Assembly: GCA_023663615.1 (NCBI GenBank)
Contig: JAMPHA010000012.1
Coordinates: 1-62,147 of the forward strand
Direction: 5' to 3'
Source of the DNA: DLAJ01 sp023663615
Lineage (GTDB): Bacteria; Bacillota; Clostridia; Lachnospirales; Lachnospiraceae
Length of the DNA: 62,147 bases
A model generated the notes under the pieces. It had not been told where the DNA came from, did no database searches, and saw nothing but the letters and a program-made list of their open reading frames with translations. Below are positions 16,171 through 25,006 of this stretch, piece by piece; the stretch's first letter is position 1; each line of letters opens with the position of its first letter. Both the position numbers and the translations under genes were made by a program.

Positions 16171-16986
16171 TCACTCCTCGATCCGGATCGCGACGATCGT
16201 GTAATTATCCTGGCGCTGTTTCTGTTCCCAGACGACCGCGCGGGCGACCGCCTGCGCGATCTGTTCCGCACACACTCTCTCCGCACAGCGCGCAAGCTCC
16301 TCATCGGAAACCGTGCGATATGCGCCGTCCGTTAAAAGAAGAATCACATCCCCTTTCTCCAGCAGAATCGGGATCTCATTCCCGTCCACCTGATCCAGAA
16401 TACCTTTTCCGATATAGCTCGTCAATGCAGCGCGCCGGACATCCGCTTTCGCTTCCTCCTCCGTGATAACGCCCCGCTTTGCAAGCTCGTCCAGATCATG
16501 CCCATAGGTATGCTCCACATTCAGACTGCAAAGCCGCTTTTTATGCCATAAATAGATCCTGCTGTCGCCCACGGAGCAATAGTACAGTTTTTTGTCCTCT
16601 ATGTATGCGGCAATGACAGTGGAACCACCCGGCTCCCTTCCTGCCAGATATTGATTGACCGCCTCATTCACACGCCAAAGCGCCTGCTGTAAAAACGGTA
16701 CCGGTTCTCCGGTCCGGTCCCCGGCAAGATACACATCCCGCATTCCTTCCGTGATCAATCCGCTGATCTTTGCTCCTCCGGACAATCCGCCCATGCCGTC
16801 GGCAATGACCGCGAACGCACTTTCTCCCCCTGTGCACTCGCCCGCCGCAAGCACGCCCGTCACCAGCTCTGCCTGCGGTTCCTGCATTCCCGAAAACCAC
16901 ATGGCATCCTGCTGTTCAGTCCTTGTCCCTATTTCACTGATGCCCGCTAATGTCATGCGGGACTTTTTATTTTTCTTTTTTCTCAT
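16171..16986 (-). CDS. PP2C-family serine/threonine protein phosphatase
   Basis: 271 residues. Metal-dependent phosphatase motifs are in order: EIGTRTEQQDA (first metal Asp), FAVIADGMGGLSGG, STVIAAYI.DKKLYYCSVGDSRIYL, and LLLTDGAY near the end, with the last Asp in QDNYTIVAI. Such enzymes reverse Ser/Thr kinase signalling, usually with a PASTA kinase; no kinase gene adjoins here. The start at 16986 lies only seven bases after a TATAAT box; the next ATG (about 16956, MTLAGISEIG) is possible and would give a 30-base leader without a clear ribosome binding site. Confidence 0.88.
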   Translation of the reverse strand: MRKKKNKKSRMTLAGISEIGTRTEQQDAMWFSGMQEPQAELVTGVLAAGECTGGESAFAVIADGMGGLSGGAKISGLITEGMRDVYLAGDRTGEPVPFLQQALWRVNEAVNQYLAGREPGGSTVIAAYIEDKKLYYCSVGDSRIYLWHKKRLCSLNVEHTYGHDLDELAKRGVITEEEAKADVRRAALTSYIGKGILDQVDGNEIPILLEKGDVILLLTDGAYRTVSDEELARCAERVCAEQIAQAVARAVVWEQKQRQDNYTIVAIRIEE

Positions 16987-16993
16987 ACGATCA

Positions 16994-17022
16994 ATTATAA
17001 CAAAAAAAGATTCCATAAACAA
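16994..17022 (-). promoter_or_regulatory. PP2C promoter embedded in the rny terminator
   Basis: TTGTTT (17022-17017) lies in the 3' arm of the rny terminator stem, followed after 17 bases (including the T7 tract) by TATAAT (16999-16994). The predicted start of transcription falls at the first bases of the PP2C coding region. Confidence 0.55.
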
Positions 17023-17035
17023 CGTTTATGAAATC
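17009..17035 (-). terminator. Terminator of rny
   Basis: GATTTCATAAAC, loop GTT, GTTTATGGAATC, then T7 on the minus strand, starting 12 bases after the rny stop codon. Confidence 0.85.
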
Positions 17036-17047
17036 TTTTTCTTTTTT

Positions 17048-18598
17048 TTACTTTGCGTAGTCTACCACTCTTGACTCACGAATGACATTCACTTTGATCT
17101 GTCCCGGATACTGAAGCTCTGCCTCGATCTGCTTCGAAATATCTCTCGCCAAAAGAACCATGTCCGCATCGTTAATCTGTTCAGGAACTACCATTACCCG
17201 AATCTCTCTACCTGCCTGAATAGCAAAAGATTTATCAACACCCTTGAAATTGTTTGTAATGTCTTCTAATTGCTTTAATCTTGTCGTATAAGTCTCCAAG
17301 GTCTCACGCCTTGCGCCCGGTCTCGCTGCGGAAATTGTGTCCGCTGCTTGTACCAGACACGCGATCAATGTGGTCGGCTCCACATCACCGTGATGGGATT
17401 CCACCGCATTGATGACCGTTGCGGATTCCTTATACTTTCTGCAAAGCTCCACGCCCAACTGAATATGGGAGCCTTCCATTTCATGATCCACGGATTTACC
17501 AATATCATGTAAAAGACCTGCGCGTTTCGCCATCCTGATGTCCAAGCCCATTTCTGATGCGAGGAGTCCGGAAAGCTGTGCTACCTCGATCGAATGCTTC
17601 AACGCATTCTGACCATAGCTGGTTCTGAATTTCATCTTGCCGAGTAATCTGACAAGCTCAGGGTGGATACCGTGTACGCCGACTTCCAGCAGCGCTGCCT
17701 CACCCTCTTCTTTGATCATGACCTCTACTTCTTTTTGCGCCTTTTCGACCATTTCCTCGATTCTTGCCGGATGGATCCTGCCGTCCACGATCAGCTTTTC
17801 AAGCGCGATGCGCGCAACCTCTCGCCGGATCGGATCAAAACCGGATAAAATCACTGCTTCCGGCGTGTCGTCAATGATCAGATCCACGCCTGTCATCGTC
17901 TCCAGGGTACGGATATTCCGTCCCTCACGCCCGATGATACGTCCTTTCATCTCATCGCTCGGAAGCTGTACAACGGAAATCGTCGATTCGGATACATGGT
18001 CCGCCGCACATCGCTGAATGGCGTTCACCACATATTCCTTTGCCTTCTTGTCCGCTTCTTCCTTTGCCCTGCTCTCCATTTCTTTAATGAGCGCAGCGGT
18101 CTCATGCTTTACTTCGTCTTCAACAATTTTCAATAAATACTCTTTTGCCTGTTCGGAGGTTAAACCAGAGATTCGTTCCAGTTCCTGTACTCTCTCTTCG
18201 TTCAGCCTGGCGATCGCTTCTTTCTGCTTATTCAGCGCCTCTTCTCTTGCGATCAGCCCCGCTTCTTTCTTTTCGATTGCGTCCGCTTTTTTGTCAATGT
18301 TTTCTTCTTTCTGCTGAACTCTGCGCTCGTAACGCTGTGCCTCCGCTCTCCGTTCCTTGATCTCCTTATCCAGTTCATTTTTGGTCCGGATGGATTCCTC
18401 CTTCACCTCAAGCAGTCCTTCACGTTTCTTCGCCTCAGCAGTTTTGAGTGCGTCATCAATGATCTCTCTTGCCTTATCATCCGCATTGCCAATCTTCTGC
18501 TCGATCGCCTTCTTCTGACGGTTCATCGCAAAAAATACAGACACGGGTACGGCAATGATAAGCGTCACAATGACTGCCACCACTACTGGTCCCATCAT
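17048..18598 (-). CDS. rny: Ribonuclease Y
   Basis: 516 residues. A membrane-anchored endoribonuclease that initiates mRNA decay in Firmicutes. It has one N-terminal membrane helix (GPVVVAVIVTLIIAVPVSVFF), a long Glu/Lys-rich coiled coil to about residue 200, a KH domain with GRIIGREGRNIRTLE, and an HD domain with LLHDIGKS and the distal AADTISAARPGARRE. Start 18598 (MMGPVVV) is chosen; AAGGAGG lies 11 bases upstream, whereas the GTG at 18610 overlaps that ribosome binding site. A strong terminator follows. Confidence 0.96.
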   Translation of the reverse strand: MMGPVVVAVIVTLIIAVPVSVFFAMNRQKKAIEQKIGNADDKAREIIDDALKTAEAKKREGLLEVKEESIRTKNELDKEIKERRAEAQRYERRVQQKEENIDKKADAIEKKEAGLIAREEALNKQKEAIARLNEERVQELERISGLTSEQAKEYLLKIVEDEVKHETAALIKEMESRAKEEADKKAKEYVVNAIQRCAADHVSESTISVVQLPSDEMKGRIIGREGRNIRTLETMTGVDLIIDDTPEAVILSGFDPIRREVARIALEKLIVDGRIHPARIEEMVEKAQKEVEVMIKEEGEAALLEVGVHGIHPELVRLLGKMKFRTSYGQNALKHSIEVAQLSGLLASEMGLDIRMAKRAGLLHDIGKSVDHEMEGSHIQLGVELCRKYKESATVINAVESHHGDVEPTTLIACLVQAADTISAARPGARRETLETYTTRLKQLEDITNNFKGVDKSFAIQAGREIRVMVVPEQINDADMVLLARDISKQIEAELQYPGQIKVNVIRESRVVDYAK

Positions 18599-18732
18599 GT
18601 ACAGGAGCACCTCCTTATTTAGTTTTCATTGTACGAATATGCGTTATAGAATATACCATATATGATAGCATATCCTAACTCTCAATTTTACAACACTTCA
18701 ATTCTACTCCGTAATGTATCATGTGTCAAGCA

Positions 18733-19281
18733 CTATTCGACGAAGTTGCGAAGTTGGTAACAGACCATATCTGCGATTCCCTGATTATTTCTGCCGCCGG
18801 CTTTCCGCGTTTCTTCATATTGCATTCCGATCTTCTGCATGACTCTCCCGGATTTCGGATTATTTTGATCATGCCTTGCGGTAATCCTTTGAAAGCCGGC
18901 TTCCGTAAACAGATATTCGACCACGGCGCCTGCCGCCTCCGGCATGATGCCCTGTCCCCACCATGCTTTTCCCATGCACCAGCCCAGCTCGGCAGACTGC
19001 TTTTCTTTATCCTGCGACACCACTGAAATATTGCCGATCAGCTTTCCGCTTTCCTTCTGCACGATCCCCCAATTGTAATAATCCGCCTGTTCATAGCAGG
19101 CGGTCCATGACTCCAATACAGCCCTCGTCACATCCGCATTGGGATGTGTCGGCCATGTCAGATACTTTGTGACTTCATCATCGTTTGCCCAGTTGCGGTA
19201 CATTTCATCGGCGTCTTCGATCACAAATCTTCTCAGAATCAGCCTTTCCGTTTCCAGCCTCTTTGTGCCCTGATGATTCAT
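18733..19281 (-). CDS. GNAT family N-acetyltransferase, RimJ/RimL type
   Basis: 182 residues. It transfers acetyl from acetyl-CoA to an amino group. It shows the RimJ/L-like start (LETERLILRRFVIEDADEM) and the acetyl-CoA-binding region ELGWCMGKAWWGQGIMPEAA with Q/RxxGxG/A-like loop, then NPKSGRVMQKIGMQ. Relatives acetylate ribosomal protein N-termini or antibiotics; the substrate is not deducible. It stands alone between rny and the L,D-transpeptidase gene, with no clear operon partner. Confidence 0.88.
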   Translation of the reverse strand: MNHQGTKRLETERLILRRFVIEDADEMYRNWANDDEVTKYLTWPTHPNADVTRAVLESWTACYEQADYYNWGIVQKESGKLIGNISVVSQDKEKQSAELGWCMGKAWWGQGIMPEAAGAVVEYLFTEAGFQRITARHDQNNPKSGRVMQKIGMQYEETRKAGGRNNQGIADMVCYQLRNFVE

Positions 19282-19348
19282 CGGCTCCTCCCTTTTTATA
19301 AGTTTGGCGAATTGTTAAAAAGCTGCCCCGGCAACGATTTATATGCCT

Positions 19349-20149
19349 TTAACGGGTCGCGATCCTTCCCTCGCCGATCCCATATGTAATGTAATGTTCA
19401 TATAATGCATCCTTATGATAGCCAAACGCTTCCTTCAAATCCGGGTATCTGTTCGCATAGGCGACATGATTAAATCCGTCTTCGGCATCAAAACAGGAAA
19501 GAATAACGCTGTCTTCCATAAACCACGGATTATCGACGTCATAATCCGTCGGGTCCCAGCCGCGATACAAAGAATCCTCCGGTATTTTGATCGCCTCCGG
19601 CTTTCCCAAGGGCAGCTCTTCTTCACTGTCGGAATAAACAATGACTGTCGTCCCGATCTTACAGTTATCGTAGATCCATTTGGCATCTTCCACAGACAGC
19701 CGGACACAGCCCAACGATGCATTTTCACCCAGCTTATTATATTCTTCCCACTCCAAAGAATCCGGGGCGGTCTGGATATACGGTACAGAATGAAACAGGA
19801 TTTGACGGGTAAAGCTTACCGCATATCTGCCATAAGTACGATCTACCATCAGACGCCAGTCATAATAATTGGATGTCTGAAACGTCCCCTGCGGCGTAGC
19901 ATGTCCTTCCCGTCCGCAGGAACATACCATTGCTTTCACCGGCGTCAATGTGCCGTCCTCCTCTTTCTGCATGACCGTCACACAATTTAGGACTCTGTTT
20001 ACATAAATGACATAATCCGGTCTTGTATCTATATTTGCATTCTCCGTCTGCACATTTTGCGGTTCCGCCGCACTGACAACCGTAACGCCGGTCATAACGA
20101 ACAGTATTAAGCATACGACGCTGAAAATAGAGGTTTTCAGTCTTTTCAT
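19349..20149 (-). CDS. Secreted L,D-transpeptidase (YkuD domain) with C-terminal surface repeat
   Basis: 266 residues. Signal peptide at 1-27 (KRLKTSIFSVVCLILF, then VVSAA). The YkuD catalytic core follows: HATPQGTF, H120 in LFHSVPY and the nucleophile C148 in SLGCVRLS. It makes or edits 3-3 crosslinks in peptidoglycan or anchors proteins outside the membrane. Residues about 230-262 (AYANRYPDLKEAFGY, then LYEHYITYGIGEGR) form one copy of a Tyr-rich module frequently attached to extracellular enzymes in this family of bacteria. Start 20149 is selected for the signal peptide. Its own promoter lies upstream, so it is separate from recX. Confidence 0.9.
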   Translation of the reverse strand: MKRLKTSIFSVVCLILFVMTGVTVVSAAEPQNVQTENANIDTRPDYVIYVNRVLNCVTVMQKEEDGTLTPVKAMVCSCGREGHATPQGTFQTSNYYDWRLMVDRTYGRYAVSFTRQILFHSVPYIQTAPDSLEWEEYNKLGENASLGCVRLSVEDAKWIYDNCKIGTTVIVYSDSEEELPLGKPEAIKIPEDSLYRGWDPTDYDVDNPWFMEDSVILSCFDAEDGFNHVAYANRYPDLKEAFGYHKDALYEHYITYGIGEGRIATR

Positions 20150-20203
20150 CTCGTGTCTGATTCCTTTCTCCCTAAAATTCCCCATCTTATTCTGTCACGA
20201 CTT

Positions 20204-20231
20204 ATTTTACCCCGTCGATTTGTTTTTTCAA
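20204..20231 (-). promoter_or_regulatory. Promoter of the L,D-transpeptidase gene
   Basis: TTGAAA (20231-20226), 16 bases, TAAAAT (20209-20204) on the minus strand. Confidence 0.55.
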
Positions 20232-20301
20232 TATAAGGTATACAAAATCGGTATCTTCATTCAGCGTCCTCCGGGAATGATGTACTGAGTGCATACGATT
20301 C

Positions 20302-20946
20302 TTAATCATCCTCAAACGGCAGCCCCTTCATGCAGCGCGCGATCTTGGACGCCGGATACCCCCGCCTTAACAGGAACGCATATAACTTCCTGCGTTGTTC
20401 GGGCGTGCAGTCATCTTCGCGATAGCCCTTTTTTGCGAGCAATGCCTGTATTTGAGACAGCTCGGCATCCTCCCCGTCCGGGAAATCCATCCGCTCATAA
20501 ACGTTCCGTACCGTTTCACGGCTGATCCCCTTCTGAAGCAGATCCGTCTCCATCCGCAGCATACTCTTTCGATCACGATAGGTTTCCACATACTTCCTTA
20601 CATAGGATTCGTCATCCACATATCCATAGGACTTCACATAATCAAGCGCGGTCCGGATGACCTCGTCCGGATAACCGCCGCTTTCCAATTTGCGGTAAAG
20701 CTCCGATTCCGTGTAATCCCGCTGTTTCAGCAGATTCATACACCGCAGCTTTGCCCTCTTCGGAAGCGCCGTATGCAAAATTTCCTCATAAACAGTATCC
20801 GCTACCGGCTCTCCAATGCAGAGCCGGTAGCGGCGCAGTTCCGAACGGTACAGCGCAAAGCTTATCCCGTTATCCATTGTAACATAAGATTTCGATTTCG
20901 TAAATTCCGTAATCTCCGTAACGATCATTCTGTTCTCTTTTCCCAC
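20302..20946 (-). CDS. recX: Regulatory protein RecX
   Basis: 214 residues, all-helical, with three tandem three-helix RecX repeats (CMNLLKQRDYTESELYRKL, then YGYVDDESYVRKY..., and KKGYREDDCTPEQRRKLY). RecX binds inside the RecA groove and limits or modulates filament growth. It lies 29 bases after recA on the same strand, so the two are almost certainly co-transcribed from the SOS promoter. The N-terminal 60 residues form the extra beta region usual in Firmicute RecX. Confidence 0.9.
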   Translation of the reverse strand: MGKENRMIVTEITEFTKSKSYVTMDNGISFALYRSELRRYRLCIGEPVADTVYEEILHTALPKRAKLRCMNLLKQRDYTESELYRKLESGGYPDEVIRTALDYVKSYGYVDDESYVRKYVETYRDRKSMLRMETDLLQKGISRETVRNVYERMDFPDGEDAELSQIQALLAKKGYREDDCTPEQRRKLYAFLLRRGYPASKIARCMKGLPFEDD

Positions 20947-20975
20947 ACGTCATACATCCCTCTGACGTCTGAATA

Positions 20976-22082
20976 CTACTCTTTTGCTCCTCCCTTTGCT
21001 TTCTTTGCCCTCTCTTCGGCCGCCTGCTTCACATCCGCCGCTTCCACAGCTCCCGTCTCCGCCGATGCCGCGCCTGCGGTTCCATCCTCCGCCATACCGT
21101 AATGTGCGCGCACTTTCTGCTCGATCTCGTCACAAACCTGCGGATTGTCCTTCAAATACTGCTTCGCATTCTCCCGACCCTGTCCGATCTTATTCCCTTC
21201 ATAAGCATACCATGCGCCTGTCTTTGCCACAATATCCACATTGGCCGCCATATCAAGAATGTCCCCGACAGTGGAAATTCCCTCTCCGAACATAATATCA
21301 AACTCCGCTTCTTTGAACGGCGGCGCCACTTTATTCTTAACGACTTTGACTCTCGTGCGGTTGCCGATCACCTCTCCGCCCTGCTTGATCGATTCGATCC
21401 TTCTGACATCCAGGCGGACCGAGGAATAAAACTTTAATGCACGACCGCCCGTCGTCGTCTCCGGATTGCCAAACATAATGCCGACCTTCTCGCGGAGCTG
21501 ATTGATAAACACGACCGTACAATTCGATTTGCTGATCACGCCGGTCAGTTTCCGGAGCGCCTGGGACATCAGCCTCGCCTGAAGTCCGACATGAGCGTCC
21601 CCCATATCTCCGTCGATCTCCGCTTTCGGCACGAGCGCCGCAACCGAGTCCACAACGACAATATCAACGGCGCCGGAGCGCACCATTGTCTCCGTGATCT
21701 CCAACGCCTGCTCTCCGCAGTCCGGCTGGGAAATATAAAGGTTATCAATATCCACGCCGATATTCTTCGCATATATCGGATCCAGCGCGTGCTCTGCATC
21801 AATAAATCCCGCGATCCCGCCGCTCTTCTGTACCTGCGCGATCATATGCAGCGTCACGGTCGTCTTACCGCTCGACTCCGGACCGTAAATCTCCACAACT
21901 CTTCCTTTGGGTATCCCGCCAAGTCCCAGCGCAAGGTCCAGACTTAAGGATCCCGTCGGTATCGTCTCCACATTCATTCTCGCCGCCGGATCGCCGAGCT
22001 TCATGACAGTCCCGCGCCCATACTGCTTCTCCAACTGTGAAATCGCTGCATCCAGCGCTTTCAGCTTCTCATCCTTTTCCAT
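20976..22082 (-). CDS. recA: DNA recombinase RecA
   Basis: 368 residues. It forms filaments on single-stranded DNA, promotes strand exchange and triggers LexA self-cleavage. It shows RGTVMKLGDPAAR, Walker A GPESSGKTT, the Glu switch region (FIDAEHALDP), Walker B VDIVVVDSVAALV, loop L1 and L2 (GVISKSNCTVVFINQLREKVGIMFGNP split across 208-235) and an Ala/Glu-rich C-terminal tail. Start 22082 is fixed by AAGGAGAA and by the promoter; an upstream in-frame reading would run through the operators. Confidence 0.98.
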   Translation of the reverse strand: MEKDEKLKALDAAISQLEKQYGRGTVMKLGDPAARMNVETIPTGSLSLDLALGLGGIPKGRVVEIYGPESSGKTTVTLHMIAQVQKSGGIAGFIDAEHALDPIYAKNIGVDIDNLYISQPDCGEQALEITETMVRSGAVDIVVVDSVAALVPKAEIDGDMGDAHVGLQARLMSQALRKLTGVISKSNCTVVFINQLREKVGIMFGNPETTTGGRALKFYSSVRLDVRRIESIKQGGEVIGNRTRVKVVKNKVAPPFKEAEFDIMFGEGISTVGDILDMAANVDIVAKTGAWYAYEGNKIGQGRENAKQYLKDNPQVCDEIEQKVRAHYGMAEDGTAGAASAETGAVEAADVKQAAEERAKKAKGGAKE

Positions 22083-22112
22083 ATCGTTCTCCTTCCGATC
22101 CATGCAAACACA

Positions 22113-22163
22113 GAACAAATGTTCTCTTTTGCTCATAATAAAACATTTGTTCGATTCTGTCAA
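22113..22163 (-). promoter_or_regulatory. recA promoter with two LexA/DinR boxes
   Basis: TTGACA (22163-22158), 17 bases and TATTAT (22140-22135). The spacer holds CGAACAAATGTTTT (22153-22140), matching the Firmicute SOS consensus CGAACRNRYGTTYC; a second, perfect GAAC-ATTT-GTTC box (22124-22113) covers the early transcribed region, 28 bases away centre to centre. Bases 22164-22382 show no gene. Confidence 0.88.
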
Positions 22164-22382
22164 TGGTCTAAAATAAAATATTTAACAAAATTCAGTATAC
22201 TTTACAATAAGTCCAATAAAATGCCCTAAACGGCAGTTTTTATCATGATCTGTTTACAATAAAGAAAAAAACGGATCGATTCGTCCGATGACGGCAATTT
22301 CTGCCTGAGAAACAAAAAACACGGTCTTTTTTGAATGTAACATACTCCCGCCGCCCAGACAATCGTCAAATTGCACAAACTT

Positions 22383-23474
22383 TCAATGTTGTTCTTCTTT
22401 TTTCTTCCGCTTCGGATATTTTTTTCCGATCACGAACGGTAAAAAATGATTGACCACATAGATCGTCACAAGTTCCATGACAAGCAGCGAGAGCGCGATC
22501 CCAAGATACAGGCAGTACACTTTCGCGCGCGGAGAGACGGTGGCAAAAAACATACCGATCTCAATGGCCTCTTTCATATACAGACAGTCTAAATGCGTTA
22601 GCATGATGATCAGCGAATTGGCGCCCAGAAACGTGAGTCCGCGCAGGTTTTTTCCGTATTTGCACAACAGCAGCAGAGAACTGCATCCGAGCAGGGTATT
22701 GAAAAAATACAGCCATGTCCGGTTAAACGCCATATAGCGCATATCCACATGCCCGTTATACAGACTTAAAAATCCCGTGAGCACTAAACCGAGCACGCAG
22801 ACCGCGGCCGCGATCAGACGCCTTTGCGTACCCGTCACGATCTGATCCAGCCGCTCAAACAAAGGCGCCATCAGATAACCGAGCATCAAAAAACCGACGC
22901 CCAGCATACTGCGCAGCCATGTATAAAGCAGTTCGTAAAGGAGCCGCAGCGGTATCGAGGTCTGCGGAAAATGCACCAGAAAATACGGATGGATCCACAC
23001 TGCCGCCGCCACGAGCGCGGCCGCAATGAGCACAGCCGCCCACAGCTTCTTCCCGCATTTTTTTAATAGTAAAAGAAACAACAATTCCGAGAAAAAGAGC
23101 GCTGTCAGAAACCACAACACGGACATGCCGCCCAGACCGAATGTCTGGATCAGATACCCCTCGATCACACCCCATGTGCCGACATGTTTTCTTCCATAAT
23201 AATATCCGCCGTATATGGCAAGATAGATCGCGCTGAAGATCACATAGGGCACGAGCAGACCACGTGCCTTCCGCTTCAGGATGTCGCGCATACTGCGCTT
23301 CTCCTCCCCGATCGTGAACGCGACGATGCCCGACACGACAAAAAACAACGGCATCAGATAGGCGGTGATGACGGTCCTGACAGATTCCGCGCAGTACTGC
23401 GAATGCGCCACCGCGACCAGAATGATACCGATTCCCCGCGCCATATCCAGATAATCCAAACGTTTGCTTTTCAT
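22383..23474 (-). CDS. Acyltransferase 3 family membrane protein
   Basis: 363 residues with about ten membrane helices. It begins KRLDYLDMARGIGIILVAVAH, the usual start of the OafA/YrhL/WecH-type acyltransferase 3 family, which move acyl groups onto cell-surface polymers or lipids. The typical membrane-embedded Arg/His pattern is present (H at residue 20, then FFVVSGI and KRKARGLLVPYVIF). Start 23474 gives the canonical N-terminus; a longer frame to 23576 is a basic Lys/Arg stretch overlapping cinA. The acceptor is unknown. Confidence 0.85.
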   Translation of the reverse strand: MKSKRLDYLDMARGIGIILVAVAHSQYCAESVRTVITAYLMPLFFVVSGIVAFTIGEEKRSMRDILKRKARGLLVPYVIFSAIYLAIYGGYYYGRKHVGTWGVIEGYLIQTFGLGGMSVLWFLTALFFSELLFLLLLKKCGKKLWAAVLIAAALVAAAVWIHPYFLVHFPQTSIPLRLLYELLYTWLRSMLGVGFLMLGYLMAPLFERLDQIVTGTQRRLIAAAVCVLGLVLTGFLSLYNGHVDMRYMAFNRTWLYFFNTLLGCSSLLLLCKYGKNLRGLTFLGANSLIIMLTHLDCLYMKEAIEIGMFFATVSPRAKVYCLYLGIALSLLVMELVTIYVVNHFLPFVIGKKYPKRKKKEEQH

Positions 23475-23556
23475 CGTTCTCTTTTGCTCCTCGCTCGTTC
23501 TTCCCGGCCTTCCGCCTGCTTCTTCCCGCCCTCTTTGCAGTTTCTTCCTCGCTTTG

Positions 23557-24828
23557 TCAGTCCTTCTCTTTTCCAAATGTCTTGCTGCCGCAATATTCCA
23601 GCAGACAGCGGCGGAGCTGCGTCAGCGCGCATGCCGCCGCGCTCTCCCTGATCTTCAGGCGCTCTCCGGAAAGCCGGTATTCCCTGACCGTCAGCTTTCC
23701 GCAGACCTGACACGCAATGTAGACCAGCCCGACCGGCTTTTCCTTCGTTCCGCCGTCGGGTCCCGCGATCCCCGTGACTGCGACCGCCACGTCGGATTTC
23801 GTAAATAACGCCGCCCCTCTTGCCATTTCGCCCGCAACTTTTTCGCTGACCGCGCCGTATTTTGTGAGCGTGCTCTTTTTCACGCCGAGCATATGGCGCT
23901 TGGCTTTGTTGGAATAGGTCACATAGCCCGATTTATAGCTTTCGGATATGCCTGCGACATTGATGAGCCTGCTGGCAAGCATCCCGCCCGTACAGGATTC
24001 CGCCGTCGTCACGGTCAGATTGGCGGCAAGTAAAAGATCCACGACGGATTTTTCCAGCGTCGTATCTGCATCCGTGGAATACACATCCCCGCCGAACCGC
24101 GCCTTTAATTCCCGTACGATGGGCTTGATCAGCTTTTTGGCTTCCTTTTCATCCGCCGCCTTTGCCGTCACACGAAGATGCACCTCGCCCAGCCTCGCAT
24201 AGGGCGCGATCGTCGGATTATCCTGTCCCGCAAGCAGATCTTCAATCTTCGTCTCCACAAGGCTTTCGCTGACGCCGCATATTTTCACGGTCTGCGAAAA
24301 AATAACGCCCGTTGTGAATTTCTGCAGATACGGACGGACGCTGTTTTCAAACATCGGCTTCAGCTCTCCGGGCGGTCCCGGCATCAGAATGATATGGTGT
24401 CCGCCGACCTCCACGATCATGCCCGGCGCCGTGCCGTTTTCGTTATCCAGCACGAGGCACCCCTTAGGCACCTGCGCCTGTTTCCAATTGTTGTCCGTTA
24501 CTTCCGTTCCTTTTTTTTCAAAATAACGCGCGATCCGCTGACGCGTGTTCTCATCGTCCACAAGGGAAAGAGAGAGCACCTCCGCGACCGTCTCTTTCGT
24601 CAGATCGTCCTGCGTCGGTCCTAAGCCCCCGGACATCAATATGATGTCCGAGCGTCCGACCGCGGTATTCACCGTCTCCGCAAGCCGCGCCTTATTATCG
24701 CCGACCACGCTCTGGTAATAGCAGGAAAGTCCGAGCCCCGCGCACTGTTCCGCCAAATATGCCGCATTGGTGTTCAAAATATTGCCAAGCAACAGCTCCG
24801 TTCCGACACAAATGATCTCAACCGTCAT
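23557..24828 (-). CDS. cinA: CinA: competence/damage-inducible protein, NMN deamidase and ADP-ribose pyrophosphatase
   Basis: 423 residues. The N-terminal MoCF-like domain begins VEIICVGTELLLGNILNTNA and contains SGGLGPTQDDLTKE; the C-terminal CinA domain has TTAESCTGGMLASRLINVAG and AVTGIAGPDGGT, the nicotinamide mononucleotide amidohydrolase core. It recycles NMN in NAD salvage. It lies between pgsA and the acyltransferase; in many Firmicutes pgsA-cinA-recA are neighbours, which fits here. Confidence 0.95.
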   Translation of the reverse strand: MTVEIICVGTELLLGNILNTNAAYLAEQCAGLGLSCYYQSVVGDNKARLAETVNTAVGRSDIILMSGGLGPTQDDLTKETVAEVLSLSLVDDENTRQRIARYFEKKGTEVTDNNWKQAQVPKGCLVLDNENGTAPGMIVEVGGHHIILMPGPPGELKPMFENSVRPYLQKFTTGVIFSQTVKICGVSESLVETKIEDLLAGQDNPTIAPYARLGEVHLRVTAKAADEKEAKKLIKPIVRELKARFGGDVYSTDADTTLEKSVVDLLLAANLTVTTAESCTGGMLASRLINVAGISESYKSGYVTYSNKAKRHMLGVKKSTLTKYGAVSEKVAGEMARGAALFTKSDVAVAVTGIAGPDGGTKEKPVGLVYIACQVCGKLTVREYRLSGERLKIRESAAACALTQLRRCLLEYCGSKTFGKEKD

Positions 24829-24866
24829 CCTTTTTTCTCCTGTTTTCCTGTTCCGCCGCCTGTTTC

Positions 24867-25006
24867 CGCTCCGTTTGCAAGGTCTTCCGCTCCGCAGCCT
24901 TCCGTTCCGTCTGCAATGTCTTCCGCTTCGCAGCCTTCCGCTCTGCCTGCAGTGCCTTCCGCTTCGCAGCCTTCCGTTCCGTCTGCAGTGTCTTCCGCTC
25001 TACTTT
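24867..25006. repeat. 36-bp tandem minisatellite between pgsA and cinA
   Basis: Three full units at 24884-24919, 24920-24955 and 24956-24991, each starting CTTCCGCT(C/T)CGCAGCC, plus partial units at both ends; the last overlaps the pgsA stop codon region. The minus strand is open in more than one frame (for example 12-residue ERKAAKRKTLQT units), but no start codon with a ribosome binding site is seen, so I treat it as non-coding. Confidence 0.88.

Noticed and set aside
24867..25006. CRISPR array
   Set aside because: The 36-bp units are directly adjacent with no spacers, and no cas gene is present.
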